From Streptomyces marianii (GTDB taxonomy: Bacteria; Actinomycetota; Actinomycetes; Streptomycetales; Streptomycetaceae): DNA of 64,000 bases. The position numbers were made by a program, and so were the translations under genes. This document shows positions 1 through 7,691 of this stretch, piece after piece. Under the pieces are notes generated by a model. The model searched no databases. It was not told the origin of the DNA and saw only the letters and a list, made by a program, of their open reading frames with translations. Each line of letters starts with the position of its first letter. Within the stretch, counting starts at the first letter, position 1. The DNA is taken from assembly GCF_005795905.1 (NCBI RefSeq), contig NZ_VAWE01000001.1, forward strand, positions 620,001 through 684,000, read 5' to 3'.

Positions 1-69
1 GCCTTTGAGGGTGAGGCGTGTGCCGCCGGCGTACCACTGATCGGCGGTCTGCATGATTGTGTCGGCCAT
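1..69 (-). CDS. 5' end of an unidentified protein (cut by window edge)
   Basis: Only the first 23 codons are visible (starting MADTIMQTADQWYAGG), so no family can be assigned. The ATG shares one base with the TGA stop of the upstream TetR gene (TGATG), so this is the third gene of a translationally coupled minus-strand operon that starts with a class II aldolase. The tight coupling makes a shared pathway likely, but the function cannot be read from the sequence here. Confidence 0.6.
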   Translation of the reverse strand, partial: MADTIMQTADQWYAGGTRLTLKG

Positions 70-815
70 CAAAGGCTCCGTTCCTGGGCAGCGATGCCGT
101 CGAGGAGGCACCGCAGGCCGAAGTCGAACTCCTCGTCACCGTCCGGGCCTCCGAGGAGCGCGGAGTGCGTGGTGACGAGTGGGTGCCGGCCTGCGGGAAG
201 GGACGTGAACAGGTCGGCCATGGCCGCACGCTGCTCGGCGGTGCGGGCCGCGCCGCCGGTGTCCAGCACCACGGCACCGACGACGTAGTGGGTCACGGTG
301 AGGTAGATCCGCACTGCCGGCGCGGGCGGCCATCCGGCCTGCGTCAGCAGCCTCAGGCCGTGTTCCCGGGCTCGCAGGGCGTTCGGGCCCAGGAGCTGGC
401 CACGGGGTATCAGAGGGACGAGGGCCTTGTGCGCACGGATCACGCGACGGTACTCACGGGCCCCCGCTTCCGTGTCGGCCCGCCAGTCAGGGCCCGGCCC
501 CGGGAGGCCGACTTCGCCGAGCATGTGGTCGACCAGCTCCACGAGCAGCTCATCGCGGCTGGCCACATGCCGGTACAGCGAGGTGTGCCGTACGTCCAAG
601 CGGTCGGCGACGGCTCGCATCGTGAGGGCGTCCAGGCCCTCACGATCGGCGATCTCGAGAGCCACGTCCATGATCGATCCGAGAGTGAGGCCGCCTGCCC
701 GGGGGCGCCGCCCGGCTCGTGCAGCGTAGCGCTGTTTCCACCAGCCGGCCGACCCCACTACCAGGTCCTGGCCACCCCCCTCGGCCTCCGGCGCGGACGC
801 GCACGAGCCCGTCAT
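69..815 (-). CDS. TetR/AcrR family transcriptional regulator
   Basis: A 248-aa protein with a TetR-type helix-turn-helix around residues 60-92 (LTMRAVADRLDVRHTSLYRHV followed by SRDELL), then an all-helical ligand-binding domain with the W-R sequence typical of TetR C-terminal domains. About 45 residues precede the HTH, which is longer than usual. The ATG at 815 was chosen because it overlaps the TGA of the upstream aldolase gene by four bases (ATGA). The gene also overlaps the next downstream gene by one base. A long palindrome upstream of the operon (1645-1685) is the obvious candidate operator, so the protein probably represses its own operon. The ligand is unknown; an aldolase substrate or product is a plausible inducer. 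Confidence 0.85.
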   Translation of the reverse strand: MTGSCASAPEAEGGGQDLVVGSAGWWKQRYAARAGRRPRAGGLTLGSIMDVALEIADREGLDALTMRAVADRLDVRHTSLYRHVASRDELLVELVDHMLGEVGLPGPGPDWRADTEAGAREYRRVIRAHKALVPLIPRGQLLGPNALRAREHGLRLLTQAGWPPAPAVRIYLTVTHYVVGAVVLDTGGAARTAEQRAAMADLFTSLPAGRHPLVTTHSALLGGPDGDEEFDFGLRCLLDGIAAQERSL

Positions 816-1609
816 CCGAAGAGGTCGGGGTCGGTGCGGACGATCTCGTCCCACAACGGCTGGAAGGAGAACCAGCCGGCGAGCGGGAAACCGGTCTGCT
901 CCCGGGTGTGGCGCGCCGCCTCGGGGCTGATGAGCCTGGGGGTCCCGGCTGCCTCCGCCAGGAGTTGCGCCTGAGCGCTGCGTTCCATGCTGATGAACCA
1001 CCAGGCGGCCTCGTCGACGCTCTCGCCTACGGTGAAGACGCCGTGGTTCTGGTGGATCGCCGCGCGCTTGTTTCCCAGCCCTTCGGCCAACAGCCTTCCG
1101 GAATCCTCCTCGATGACGACCGCACCCGCCCCGTCGCGCACCACCACGTGGTTCTCATAGAGGGCACAGGCGTCCTGGGTGATCGGGTCCAGGACCCTGC
1201 CGAGGCTCGACCAAGCCTTGCCGTGAACCGCGTGGGCGTGGCAGGCGGCGACGACGTCGGGCCGGGCATGGTGGATAGCGGAGTGGATGACGAACCCGGC
1301 CTTGTTCACCGGTCTCCGCCCGTGCCGGACGGTGCCCTCGTGGTCAACCAAGATCAGGTCGGAGACCTTCACGTGGCGGAAGGACATCCCGAAGGGGTTG
1401 ACCCAGAACATATCGGGGAACTCCGGGTCGCGCACGGTGATGTGCCCGGCGACACCCTCGGCGAAGCCGAGCCTTCCGAAGACCCGGCAGGCCCCCGCAA
1501 GCCGCTGCTTGCGGTGCTCCCTCTCGTCCGCGGGATCGTCGAAGCGGAGTGGGAGGGCGAGCTCGAGGTCCTGCTGCTCCGGCCGGAACGCACTGGTGAT
1601 GTCGGTCAT
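812..1609 (-). CDS. Class II aldolase/adducin family protein
   Basis: A 265-aa protein of the class II aldolase/adducin fold, the family that holds fuculose- and ribulose-phosphate aldolases and related decarboxylases. Visible family features are the N-terminal Gly-rich stretch (GFAEGVAGHITVRD), the phosphate-binding-like NPFGMSF segment, the metal-binding histidines in CHAHAVHGKAWS near residue 140, and a further His in HQNHGVFTVG. The substrate cannot be inferred. The ATG at 1609 is preferred over an upstream ATG at 1690 because it follows GGAGCGGAAAAG at suitable distance and because the upstream start would lie inside the palindrome. It is the first gene of the operon with the TetR regulator, which it overlaps by four bases. 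Confidence 0.85.
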   Translation of the reverse strand: MTDITSAFRPEQQDLELALPLRFDDPADEREHRKQRLAGACRVFGRLGFAEGVAGHITVRDPEFPDMFWVNPFGMSFRHVKVSDLILVDHEGTVRHGRRPVNKAGFVIHSAIHHARPDVVAACHAHAVHGKAWSSLGRVLDPITQDACALYENHVVVRDGAGAVVIEEDSGRLLAEGLGNKRAAIHQNHGVFTVGESVDEAAWWFISMERSAQAQLLAEAAGTPRLISPEAARHTREQTGFPLAGWFSFQPLWDEIVRTDPDLFG

Positions 1610-1644
1610 GGCGAGCTTTTCCGCTCCTCGGAAGTACGAATGAA

Positions 1645-1685
1645 ACGCGTCGGATGGACGCATATTATGCGTCCATCCGACGCGT
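1645..1685. promoter_or_regulatory. 41-bp perfect palindrome, probable TetR operator
   Basis: Two perfect 20-bp inverted arms flank one central base. Each arm itself contains a smaller dyad, GCGTC-GGATG-GACGC, so four GCGTC/GACGC half-sites are present in alternating orientation. It lies 36 bp upstream of the aldolase start. No T-tract follows, so an operator for two TetR dimers is more likely than a terminator. Confidence 0.75.
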
Positions 1686-1740
1686 AACAAGGGTGTGGAA
1701 GCTCGTGCGCGGTGAAGATGACCGGCGTCTCAGGGGCGGC

Positions 1741-2156
1741 CTACTTGAACTGGCGGGCCGGCGCGAGCATCTTCTCCAGCTCCTGCCTCACCCTGATGCG
1801 TGTGCTGATCGGCTCGGAGAGGAACTTGTGGCACTCCGCCCGGCGCGGGGCGAGCCGGCTCGCCCGCTCCTACCGACCGGTCGACGTCCTCTCGTACCCG
1901 ATTCGGACGGGTCGCTCGGTGCGGGGCATGGGCAGGACCGCGAGCGCGGGGCTCTACTTCCATGCGCGGCCGGGACGCCGTTCGGCGGGACGGGGATCTC
2001 CGGTTCCTCGCGGAGTGTGGGAACGAGGACGAAGCGGGGGGTGTGGTACTTCGCGGTGGCCTTCCCACCCCGCATGCGGCAGGCGCTGCCAGCGGGCGCG
2101 TCACAGTTCGGGCAGTCGTGACCTTCCACCGCCTCGGTGATCAGCTCCAGGCGGGT
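1741..2156 (-). pseudogene. Decayed serine recombinase/resolvase with N-terminal zinc-binding region
   Basis: The minus strand reads DLTRLELITEAVEGHDCPNC, with further cysteines (GSACRMRGG) and KYHTPRFVLVP, an N-terminal extension known from Streptomyces recombinases. In another frame it then reads RIGYERTSTGR, the start of the resolvase catalytic domain with its active-site Ser, then an in-frame TAG, then RLAPRRAECHKFLSEPISTR and ELEKMLAPARQFK before a stop. So the gene has a frameshift, a nonsense codon and loss of everything after about the first 60 residues of the catalytic domain. It is a remnant of a Tn3-like resolvase or similar recombinase, certainly inactive. Confidence 0.7.
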
Positions 2157-2162
2157 CAGGTC

Positions 2163-2395
2163 GCGCACAGCGGCCCGCCTTGCCGGCCACGCCCGCCGCC
2201 GATGGCTACGGATCGAGCGTACCTGGCCCTGGGCGAACGCGTTCACCACCGCCTGGCGGCGACTGACCGGCTTCCCGGCCGCCACCTGACCCACCAGCAC
2301 CCGCCCCAACGAGGACCGGAGAGGAGAAGACCGCACCATCCCGGGAGACGTGGAACCCCGGCGCACCCCGCAGCGTCACGCGACGGCCCACCCTC
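2163..2395 (+). mobile_element. 3' end remnant of an IS1380-family element
   Basis: The plus strand encodes RLAGHARRRWLRIERTWPW followed by ANAFTTAW and a TGA at 2287-2289. This matches the C-terminus of the complete IS1380 transposase at 3878-5338 (ARLTSHARRRTLHLDRTWPW, AAAFTAAW). The non-coding bases after the stop also resemble the corresponding end of the complete copy near 3785-3875. The rest of the element is missing; its 5' side abuts the decayed recombinase. The remnant is in inverted orientation to the complete copy, and the two IS 3' ends face each other across the epimerase gene. Confidence 0.7.
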
Positions 2396-2496
2396 GAACA
2401 GCAGAGGACACTACGGGCGAACCGCCGAGCTGACCAACGACCAACCCCAACTGAGGGATCGAGGTCAACGGCGACGGCACCGGAGAGTTCCGCGTG

Positions 2497-3477
2497 TCAG
2501 GGTCGCAGCTGACCGGCTTCAACCATGGAGCGGAGAGTCTCGGTGAGACCTGAGTCGAAGGAGCGGGGGCTCCAGCCGAGCTCACGCTGTGCCCGGCTCG
2601 AATCAGGTCGAACCTCATGGCTGACGAAGGACAGTTGCCCTCTGGCAAGGAGCGGCGGCTTGTGGGTTACCTTTGCGACGGCCTCTCCCATCTCGGCTAG
2701 GACGTAGGCGAACCATCGGGGCATCACGCGCGGTAGTTTGGCGCTCGGCCACGCATCGTGCACGGCACGGGCGAGCTCGGCGAGACTCAGGTACCGCTCG
2801 CTGGCGATGTAGCGGCTCCCGGCCTCGGCTTTTTCGGCCGCGAGATGCAAGCGCGCGCAGTCGGCGGCATGCACTACGGGGAGCCCGCCCGGGAGAAGCA
2901 TCGGGATCTTGTTTGTCGCGAGATCCACAAGGAGCCTGTTGAGCCCAGGAGTGATCACCGGTGCCGGGCCGTAGACGCCAGCCGGGTGGATGAAACGAGC
3001 CGGGAGGCCGACATCGAGCGCTTCGACGACGAGACGGTCTGCAGCCTGCTTCGAGCGCTCGTAGTGCGTATTCTTCGGATGCGCATCGATGCGCATCTCG
3101 TCGAACGTGCCGTGCCTGGGCCACTCGAAGACGTCAATGGTGCTGGTGTAGACAAACGTGTCGACGCCGACATCGAGCGCTGCCCTCACGGCGTTCCGTG
3201 TACCGCCCACATTGACCTGCTCAAAGACCTCTGTGTCACGCTGCCACTGCTCCGGAAGGCCTGCGGCATGGAAAACCGCTGTCGCGCCGGCGGTGGCCCG
3301 TCGGACGGCAGTCGGGTCGGTAATGTCGCCCTCCACCAGTTCGACCTCTGGCGGCAGGACCGCCCTCGCCTGGAAAGCCGACCGCACCAAGGCACGGACT
3401 GGACGATGCCGGGCGAGGAGCTCGGTGACGATGGCACTGCCCACAGTGCCGGTCGCACCCGTGACGAGCGTAGTCAT
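2497..3477 (-). CDS. NAD-dependent epimerase/dehydratase (extended SDR)
   Basis: A 326-aa extended short-chain dehydrogenase/reductase. The N-terminus has the Rossmann nucleotide-binding motif TGATGTVGSAI, followed by VEGDITDP. A Ser/Thr-containing VYTSTIDVF strand and the catalytic YERSK (YxxxK) follow, then HPAGVYGP, all typical of NAD(P)-dependent epimerases, 3-beta-hydroxysteroid-like dehydrogenases and dihydroflavonol-reductase-like enzymes. The start at 3477 (MTTLVTG) is preferred over ATG 3489 because GGAG lies six bases upstream of it. The gene stands alone among IS fragments and may have been carried in with them. The substrate is unknown. Confidence 0.8.
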   Translation of the reverse strand: MTTLVTGATGTVGSAIVTELLARHRPVRALVRSAFQARAVLPPEVELVEGDITDPTAVRRATAGATAVFHAAGLPEQWQRDTEVFEQVNVGGTRNAVRAALDVGVDTFVYTSTIDVFEWPRHGTFDEMRIDAHPKNTHYERSKQAADRLVVEALDVGLPARFIHPAGVYGPAPVITPGLNRLLVDLATNKIPMLLPGGLPVVHAADCARLHLAAEKAEAGSRYIASERYLSLAELARAVHDAWPSAKLPRVMPRWFAYVLAEMGEAVAKVTHKPPLLARGQLSFVSHEVRPDSSRAQRELGWSPRSFDSGLTETLRSMVEAGQLRP

Positions 3478-3555
3478 CAATTTCTCCATCAAAGATATTG
3501 TTTGGCCGGGTTCTAAATATGGGAGATACCCGAAGGTGGCGAACCGAACCCGAAG

Positions 3556-3706
3556 GGTCGGTTCGCACAGGCAGGAGATCCGGTCGTTCGCAACCACGAC
3601 GAAGGCGCTGCTGGAGCTTCGAGACTGGCTGCTGGCAGAGAAAGTCATCCTCGTGGTCTCGGAGGCCACAGGCGAATACTGGCACATGGCATTATACTTG
3701 CTATAA
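3556..3706 (+). mobile_element. IS110-family transposase fragment
   Basis: About 50 codons read RSFATTTKALLELRDWLLAE and then VSEATGEYWHMALYLL before TAA. This is the N-terminal DEDD-region signature of IS110 transposases (FATTT..L..L..WL ... EATGVYWKPV). The beginning and about 85 percent of the gene are missing. It is a small scrap between the epimerase promoter region and the IS1380 element. Confidence 0.65.
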
Positions 3707-3877
3707 CCTCGATTCTTCGGTGGCGTGACGGCGTCGCCGTGTGCGGCTGGCTGCCCGGTATGTCCCGTGCCGTATCGGGACTGGCCGTCGCGTGACGCTG
3801 CGGGGCGTCGGGTTCCACGGGCCCCGGGGGTGCTGCGGTCCTCTCCTCTCCGGTGTCGTCGGGGTGGTGGCCGGTCG

Positions 3878-5338
3878 TCAGGTACGGGCCGGGAGTTCGG
3901 TGGCTCGCTTCCAGGCGGCGGTGAACGCTGCCGCCCAGGGCCAGGTGCGGTCAAGGTGGAGGGTGCGGCGGCGGGCGTGGGAGGTGAGGCGGGCGGGCAG
4001 GTGGTAGAGCTTCCTGCGGATCGTCTCCGGTTCGGCGGCGGCGAGTTCGGGCTCGTCGTGCAGGAGGAGGAGCCGGGTCCAGGCGTCGAGGTCGGCGGCG
4101 AGCGTGGCGGCCAGCACCCAGGCGGCGTTGAACTGCCAGGATTTCGAGGGCAGCAGCCCGAGGCCGACCCGCTTGATCGCTTTGACGCGGTCCTCGACCT
4201 CGGCGTGATCGCGGTACAGGGCGTCGACGAACCAGACCTGGCCGGAGCCGGGTACCCCGGAAAGTCCCTGGTGGGAGGGGATGTTCGTGGCGACGATCTG
4301 GTAGCGCCAGCCGGTGCGTTTCTCGAAGGCGGTCAGCTTCTTCGCATCCCGGCGCGAGGGCTTGACCCGGCGCACGATCAACCGCATCCCCTCGGGCCAG
4401 CCGGTCAGGTCACGGACCCCGGTCAGCTCAGCGACCTGGTAGGACAGCCATTCGCCGTCGGGGCCCTTGATCTCGTGCAGTTGGCCGTCTTGCCGCAGCG
4501 CCGCCGTCCACACCTTCTCCGGCAGCCGGGCGATGGCCTTCTCGTCGGCGTCGTTGATGGCCCAGCCGGTCACCCAGCGCACCCGGCGCCGGCTGGTGGT
4601 CAGGCTCTGGAGGTGGCCGAGGACGTCGTGGCTGAAGGCCGCGCCGTCGATCCGTATCAGCAGCTTCGACCACAGCGGCAGCGGGAGCTGCCGAAACGCC
4701 GAGGCCAGGACACTCTTGTGGTCGTCGACATCGTTCGGCGGCGCGTTGCCGGGTCGCAGCAGCATGGCGACACACTCGCGGGTGTTGGCCACCCACGCTC
4801 CCAGCGGCATGTGGCCGAAGCTGCCCTTGAAGGTGCCGGCCGCACCCTCCTTCTTGCTGCTACAGGTCACGATGGTGGCGTCGAGGTCGAGGACGTACCA
4901 GCCGGTGAGTTCTCTGCCGCACACCGCGATCCAAGGGAAGCCGCCGGGGCGCAGGGCGAGCAGGGTCCACACCATGCGCCGGACCACGGCGCGCACGCGC
5001 TCGATCCGCGCCGCCACCGGACCGTCGATCGCCTCCAGAGTGCGGCGCAGGGTGCTGTCCGAGACCGGCCGCGGGAACAGGCTCTTCCAGTGGTGCTGCA
5101 GTTGCTCGGCTTCCAGGATGTTCGTCGCGCCGAGCACGATCGCGCAGGCCAGCTGGACCAGCGCCATGCCCCGGTCACGCCAGCCAGGCCCAGTGCCCTT
5201 CGGCAGCGCCGCGCTGAGCACGGTGGCCAGGCCGACGCGGTCGGCGACCTTCCGCAGCAGCACCACGCCCGCGTGGCCGGTCAGGTTCTTGCCATCGGCC
5301 CGCACGGCAAGCCGGTGATCCCATTCGGTAGCCTGCAC
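3878..5338 (-). CDS. IS1380-family transposase
   Basis: A 486-aa DDE transposase of the IS1380 family, close to normal family length and without internal stops. Family features include MQATEWDHRLAVRADGKNLT at the N-terminus, the YVLDLDATIVTCSSKKEGAA segment carrying the first catalytic aspartate, RIDGAAFSHDVLGHLQ, FVDALYRDHAEVEDRVKAIK near residue 370 with the catalytic Glu, and QFNAAWVLAATLAADL towards the end. The start is GTG at 5338. The exact ends of the IS could not be fixed because no convincing terminal inverted repeats or target duplication were found. An inverted relic of a related element lies at 2163-2395. The copy looks potentially functional. Confidence 0.85.
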   Translation of the reverse strand: MQATEWDHRLAVRADGKNLTGHAGVVLLRKVADRVGLATVLSAALPKGTGPGWRDRGMALVQLACAIVLGATNILEAEQLQHHWKSLFPRPVSDSTLRRTLEAIDGPVAARIERVRAVVRRMVWTLLALRPGGFPWIAVCGRELTGWYVLDLDATIVTCSSKKEGAAGTFKGSFGHMPLGAWVANTRECVAMLLRPGNAPPNDVDDHKSVLASAFRQLPLPLWSKLLIRIDGAAFSHDVLGHLQSLTTSRRRVRWVTGWAINDADEKAIARLPEKVWTAALRQDGQLHEIKGPDGEWLSYQVAELTGVRDLTGWPEGMRLIVRRVKPSRRDAKKLTAFEKRTGWRYQIVATNIPSHQGLSGVPGSGQVWFVDALYRDHAEVEDRVKAIKRVGLGLLPSKSWQFNAAWVLAATLAADLDAWTRLLLLHDEPELAAAEPETIRRKLYHLPARLTSHARRRTLHLDRTWPWAAAFTAAWKRATELPART

Positions 5339-6005
5339 CTGTTGGGTGTCTCTTCTCTGCGACGGTTTTGATCTAGGAAATCCAGATCATCGCAGGTGGC
5401 AGGCACCCTTCTTCTGTCGGGGCATCAAGTCACGGCCGTAGCTGAATACATGAGGTCCATGCCGGCCTGGGCGTCGTCTGAGACCGGCACGCCGCCGCCG
5501 AACCCGATGGCTCCGACCCAGGTGGTCCCGGGTTCTCGGTGCCGTCGCTTCCAGTGACGGCACCAAGAACCCGTCGCACCGGCGGTACGCCGCCATGCCG
5601 CCATCGCCCGGCCCGCGCCCCGCGCCTCCGCGTTCAGAACCCGGTGGTGCCGGTCCGTCACCGGCACCACCGGGGCCCGGTGGCGCCGAGCCCCCGTCCG
5701 GGTGCCCCGGCCTCGCTCGTCACGACCGGCATCGAGGCTCCGCGTTCCGGTGCAGACATCCGCCAGGTCGCAGGCCGCCGCTTTTACCCGCCCCTTCGGA
5801 TTGCGTCAAGTCCCGATTGTTCGGAACGAGACCGGGCCCCCTTAGCTCCGGCCTACTTGTGGTGCGGGCCTCGCCGGACGGAGAGGCGCAGCACACCGCA
5901 GCGGAAACGAAGCACGCCGGGAATTCCCGGCGATCGTCCGCTCCGGAATTCCTCCCGGACCGACCGGGGAGGCCACTCATTCTCGGCACGAAGAGGAGTA
6001 GTTCG
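5339..6005. other. Gene-poor interval between IS1380 and the secreted-protein genes
   Basis: No convincing gene is seen. The left part should hold the 5' terminus of the IS1380 element. A minus-strand frame ending at 5425 reads VGAIGFGGGVPVSDDAQAG and could be the tail of a disrupted gene, but no family is recognised. The right end (about 5900-6005) should carry the promoter of the following secreted-protein gene, with AAGAGGAGT as its ribosome binding site. Confidence 0.4.
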
Positions 6006-6530
6006 ATGACACGTATCGTTCACAACCACAACGAGGAGCGTCCCAGGCGCCGAGGTTTCCGCCTGGCGGTGATTTTCGCCTCGGCTGCCGCCATTTCCGG
6101 TGCCGTGGCCCTCCCCGCGGCCGCCGCGACCCCGGCGACGGCCCACCCCGTGGCGCCCGCGGCGCTGGTCACCGACGGTGGTGCGGGCGGCGCCGGTGGT
6201 GCCGGTGGCGACAGCGTCTTCGGCGGCGGAGGTTCCGGCGGCTCCGGTGGTGCCGGTGGGGGCAGCGTCTTCGGTGACGGCGGCGAAGGGGGCGGCGGTG
6301 GTGACGGCGGAGACAGCGTCTTCGGCGGCGGCGGAGGCGGGGGCGGAGGCGGGGGCGGCGGAGAGAGCGTCTTCGGCGAGGGCGGCGACGGCGGAGACGG
6401 CGGTGACGGCGGAGACAGCGTCTTCGGTGACGGCGGCGAAGGGGGCGGCGGCGGCGACGGCGGAGACAGCGTCTTCGGCCCGGCCGGCGACGGCGGTGCG
6501 GGCGGCGACGGCGGCATCAGCATCTTCTGA
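6006..6530 (+). CDS. Secreted glycine-rich protein with 17-residue repeats
   Basis: A 174-aa protein with a clear signal peptide (RRRGFRLAVIFASAAAISGA then ALPAAAATPA). From residue 69 on it consists of six perfect-length 17-residue units, each [D/G/E]SVFG followed by a Gly-rich spacer of the form xGGxGGxGGxGG, ending in ISIF. The repeat has no family I recognise. The regular spacing of a short hydrophobic SVF patch in a flexible Gly/Asp background suggests a structural or calcium-binding surface protein, but that is inference. The ATG at 6006 follows AAGAGGAGT. A 19-bp hairpin follows the stop, so it is a single transcription unit. The neighbours at 6697 and 7692 are also secreted and low-complexity. 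Confidence 0.75.
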   Translation: MTRIVHNHNEERPRRRGFRLAVIFASAAAISGAVALPAAAATPATAHPVAPAALVTDGGAGGAGGAGGDSVFGGGGSGGSGGAGGGSVFGDGGEGGGGGDGGDSVFGGGGGGGGGGGGGESVFGEGGDGGDGGDGGDSVFGDGGEGGGGGDGGDSVFGPAGDGGAGGDGGISIF

Positions 6531-6560
6531 TCGCCCCCGCCCATGGCGACCCGCGGCCGC

Positions 6561-6599
6561 CACCCGGGGTGGAGGCCGGCCCGGCCTCCACCCCGGGTG
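6561..6599 (+). terminator. Strong GC hairpin after the 17-residue-repeat gene
   Basis: A perfect 19-bp inverted repeat (arms CACCCGGGGTGGAGGCCGG and its complement) around a single base lies 30 bp after the stop at 6530. Streptomyces terminators often lack a T-tract, so this probably ends transcription. Confidence 0.65.
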
Positions 6600-6696
6600 T
6601 GAGCCGGTGCACGGAACGGGGGCGGCACCGCTTCTCTCGTCCTGAACTCTCCCACCCTCCCTCGTCTTGATCTGTCTTGGAATGGAGCATCCCCCA

Positions 6697-7239
6697 ATGT
6701 CCAGGAAAATCTGGAAACGTTCGATCGTTCTGGCGGTGGCCTCGGTGGCAGTCGCGACCGGGGCCGCGTGCGCCGCTCAGGCGCCGCAGAGTCCCGCGCG
6801 GGGCACCGGCCTCTCCGTCGATGCCGCGGTCCTCGGCAGCGGGCCCGCCGAGGACTGCGGCAAGGGCGGGGAGGGCGGCAAGGGGGGCGAGCCCGGCAAG
6901 CCTGGTGAGCCGGGCAAGCCCGGCCGGCCCGGCTGTGCGGATCCCGAGGACCTCAAGGACCTGGAGGAACTCGGTGATCTCAAGGACCTGGAAGGCCTCG
7001 AGGACCTGAAGGACCTCAAGGACCTCAAGGACCTCAAGGACTTCGAGGAGTTCGGCGAACTGCCCGACAAATCGAAGGACGAGCTTTCGGTGGTGGACAA
7101 GGTGCGGATCGTGGTTGCTCTGCTGGCCGACGAGGCGACGACCGCCGAAGTCGCCGAGAAGTACGACGTCTCGAAGAAGGAGGTCGAATCCTGGAAGGAA
7201 CAGGTCCTCGACGGTGACTGGGCGGCCCTGATGAAGTAG
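6697..7239 (+). CDS. Exported protein: collagen-like linker, DLKDLE repeats and a transposase-type HTH
   Basis: A 180-aa protein. Residues 1-30 form a signal peptide (KRSIVLAVASVAVATGAACA). Next come a Gly-Lys-Glu-Pro collagen-like run (GKPGEPGKPGRPG), then a strongly periodic acidic helix of repeated DLKDL, DLEEL and DLKDF units, and a C-terminal domain of about 45 residues (VDKVRIVVALLADEATTAEV, then AEKYDVSKKEVESWKEQVLD). The last part matches the helix-turn-helix of IS3-type OrfA proteins, where it binds DNA. A DNA-binding fold on an exported protein is odd; it may have been recruited for another interaction. The start at 6697 has GGAG upstream. A 17-bp stem hairpin follows. Confidence 0.75.
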   Translation: MSRKIWKRSIVLAVASVAVATGAACAAQAPQSPARGTGLSVDAAVLGSGPAEDCGKGGEGGKGGEPGKPGEPGKPGRPGCADPEDLKDLEELGDLKDLEGLEDLKDLKDLKDLKDFEEFGELPDKSKDELSVVDKVRIVVALLADEATTAEVAEKYDVSKKEVESWKEQVLDGDWAALMK

Positions 7240-7330
7240 GCGGCCGGCCTCTGCCCCCCTACCGCACGGCGAGCGGTACCCGGTTCGGCGACCGGAGAGA
7301 ACGAGCGCGCAGGGAGGGACGGTTCGGCCC

Positions 7331-7372
7331 CGGCCGGCCCGCCCGGGTCAAGTGGCCCGGGCGGGCCGGCCG
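7331..7372. terminator. 17-bp perfect hairpin terminator
   Basis: Arms CGGCCGGCCCGCCCGGG and its exact complement surround the loop TCAAGTGG. It lies about 90 bp after the stop of the collagen/HTH protein gene and nothing coding overlaps it. The rest of the interval 7240-7691 contains no gene that I can support; it must hold the promoter of the next gene. Confidence 0.7.
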
Positions 7373-7691
7373 TTGGCGTGGGGCCGCCCGCACCCCCGGT
7401 CCTGTCGGAACCGGCGCATCCGCGCGCCCGCAAGGGCCGCACACTCCCGCGCACGCCGGCGATTCGCTTCGATGCCCTGGCACGGCCCCCATTACCGCGG
7501 GTCGGGAAAAGCGTCAAGCTCCGAATTCTCGCGGCGTGACGGCACCGGGCACGGCACGGCCTACTTGATGCACACAACACAGCCGGCCCTTCCGATTCCT
7601 TCCGTCTTTCGCTCGCATCACTCGACGGGGAAAGACAGCGGCACGGAACCGTATGCGGGATCGAGGGTCGGCGTTTCTCCGGAGAAAGGGG

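Noticed and set aside
3725..5371. A 548-codon plus-strand frame opposite the IS1380 transposase
   Set aside because: Antisense shadow of the transposase.
5387..5670. A gene reading VGAIGFGGGVPVSDDAQAG on the minus strand
   Set aside because: Short, no start with ribosome binding site, no family recognised; at best a tail of a disrupted gene.
6020..6697. Proline-rich minus-strand frame (PPSPPSPPSP) opposite the 17-residue repeat gene
   Set aside because: It is the reverse reading of Gly codons; the plus strand has signal peptide, ribosome binding site and terminator.
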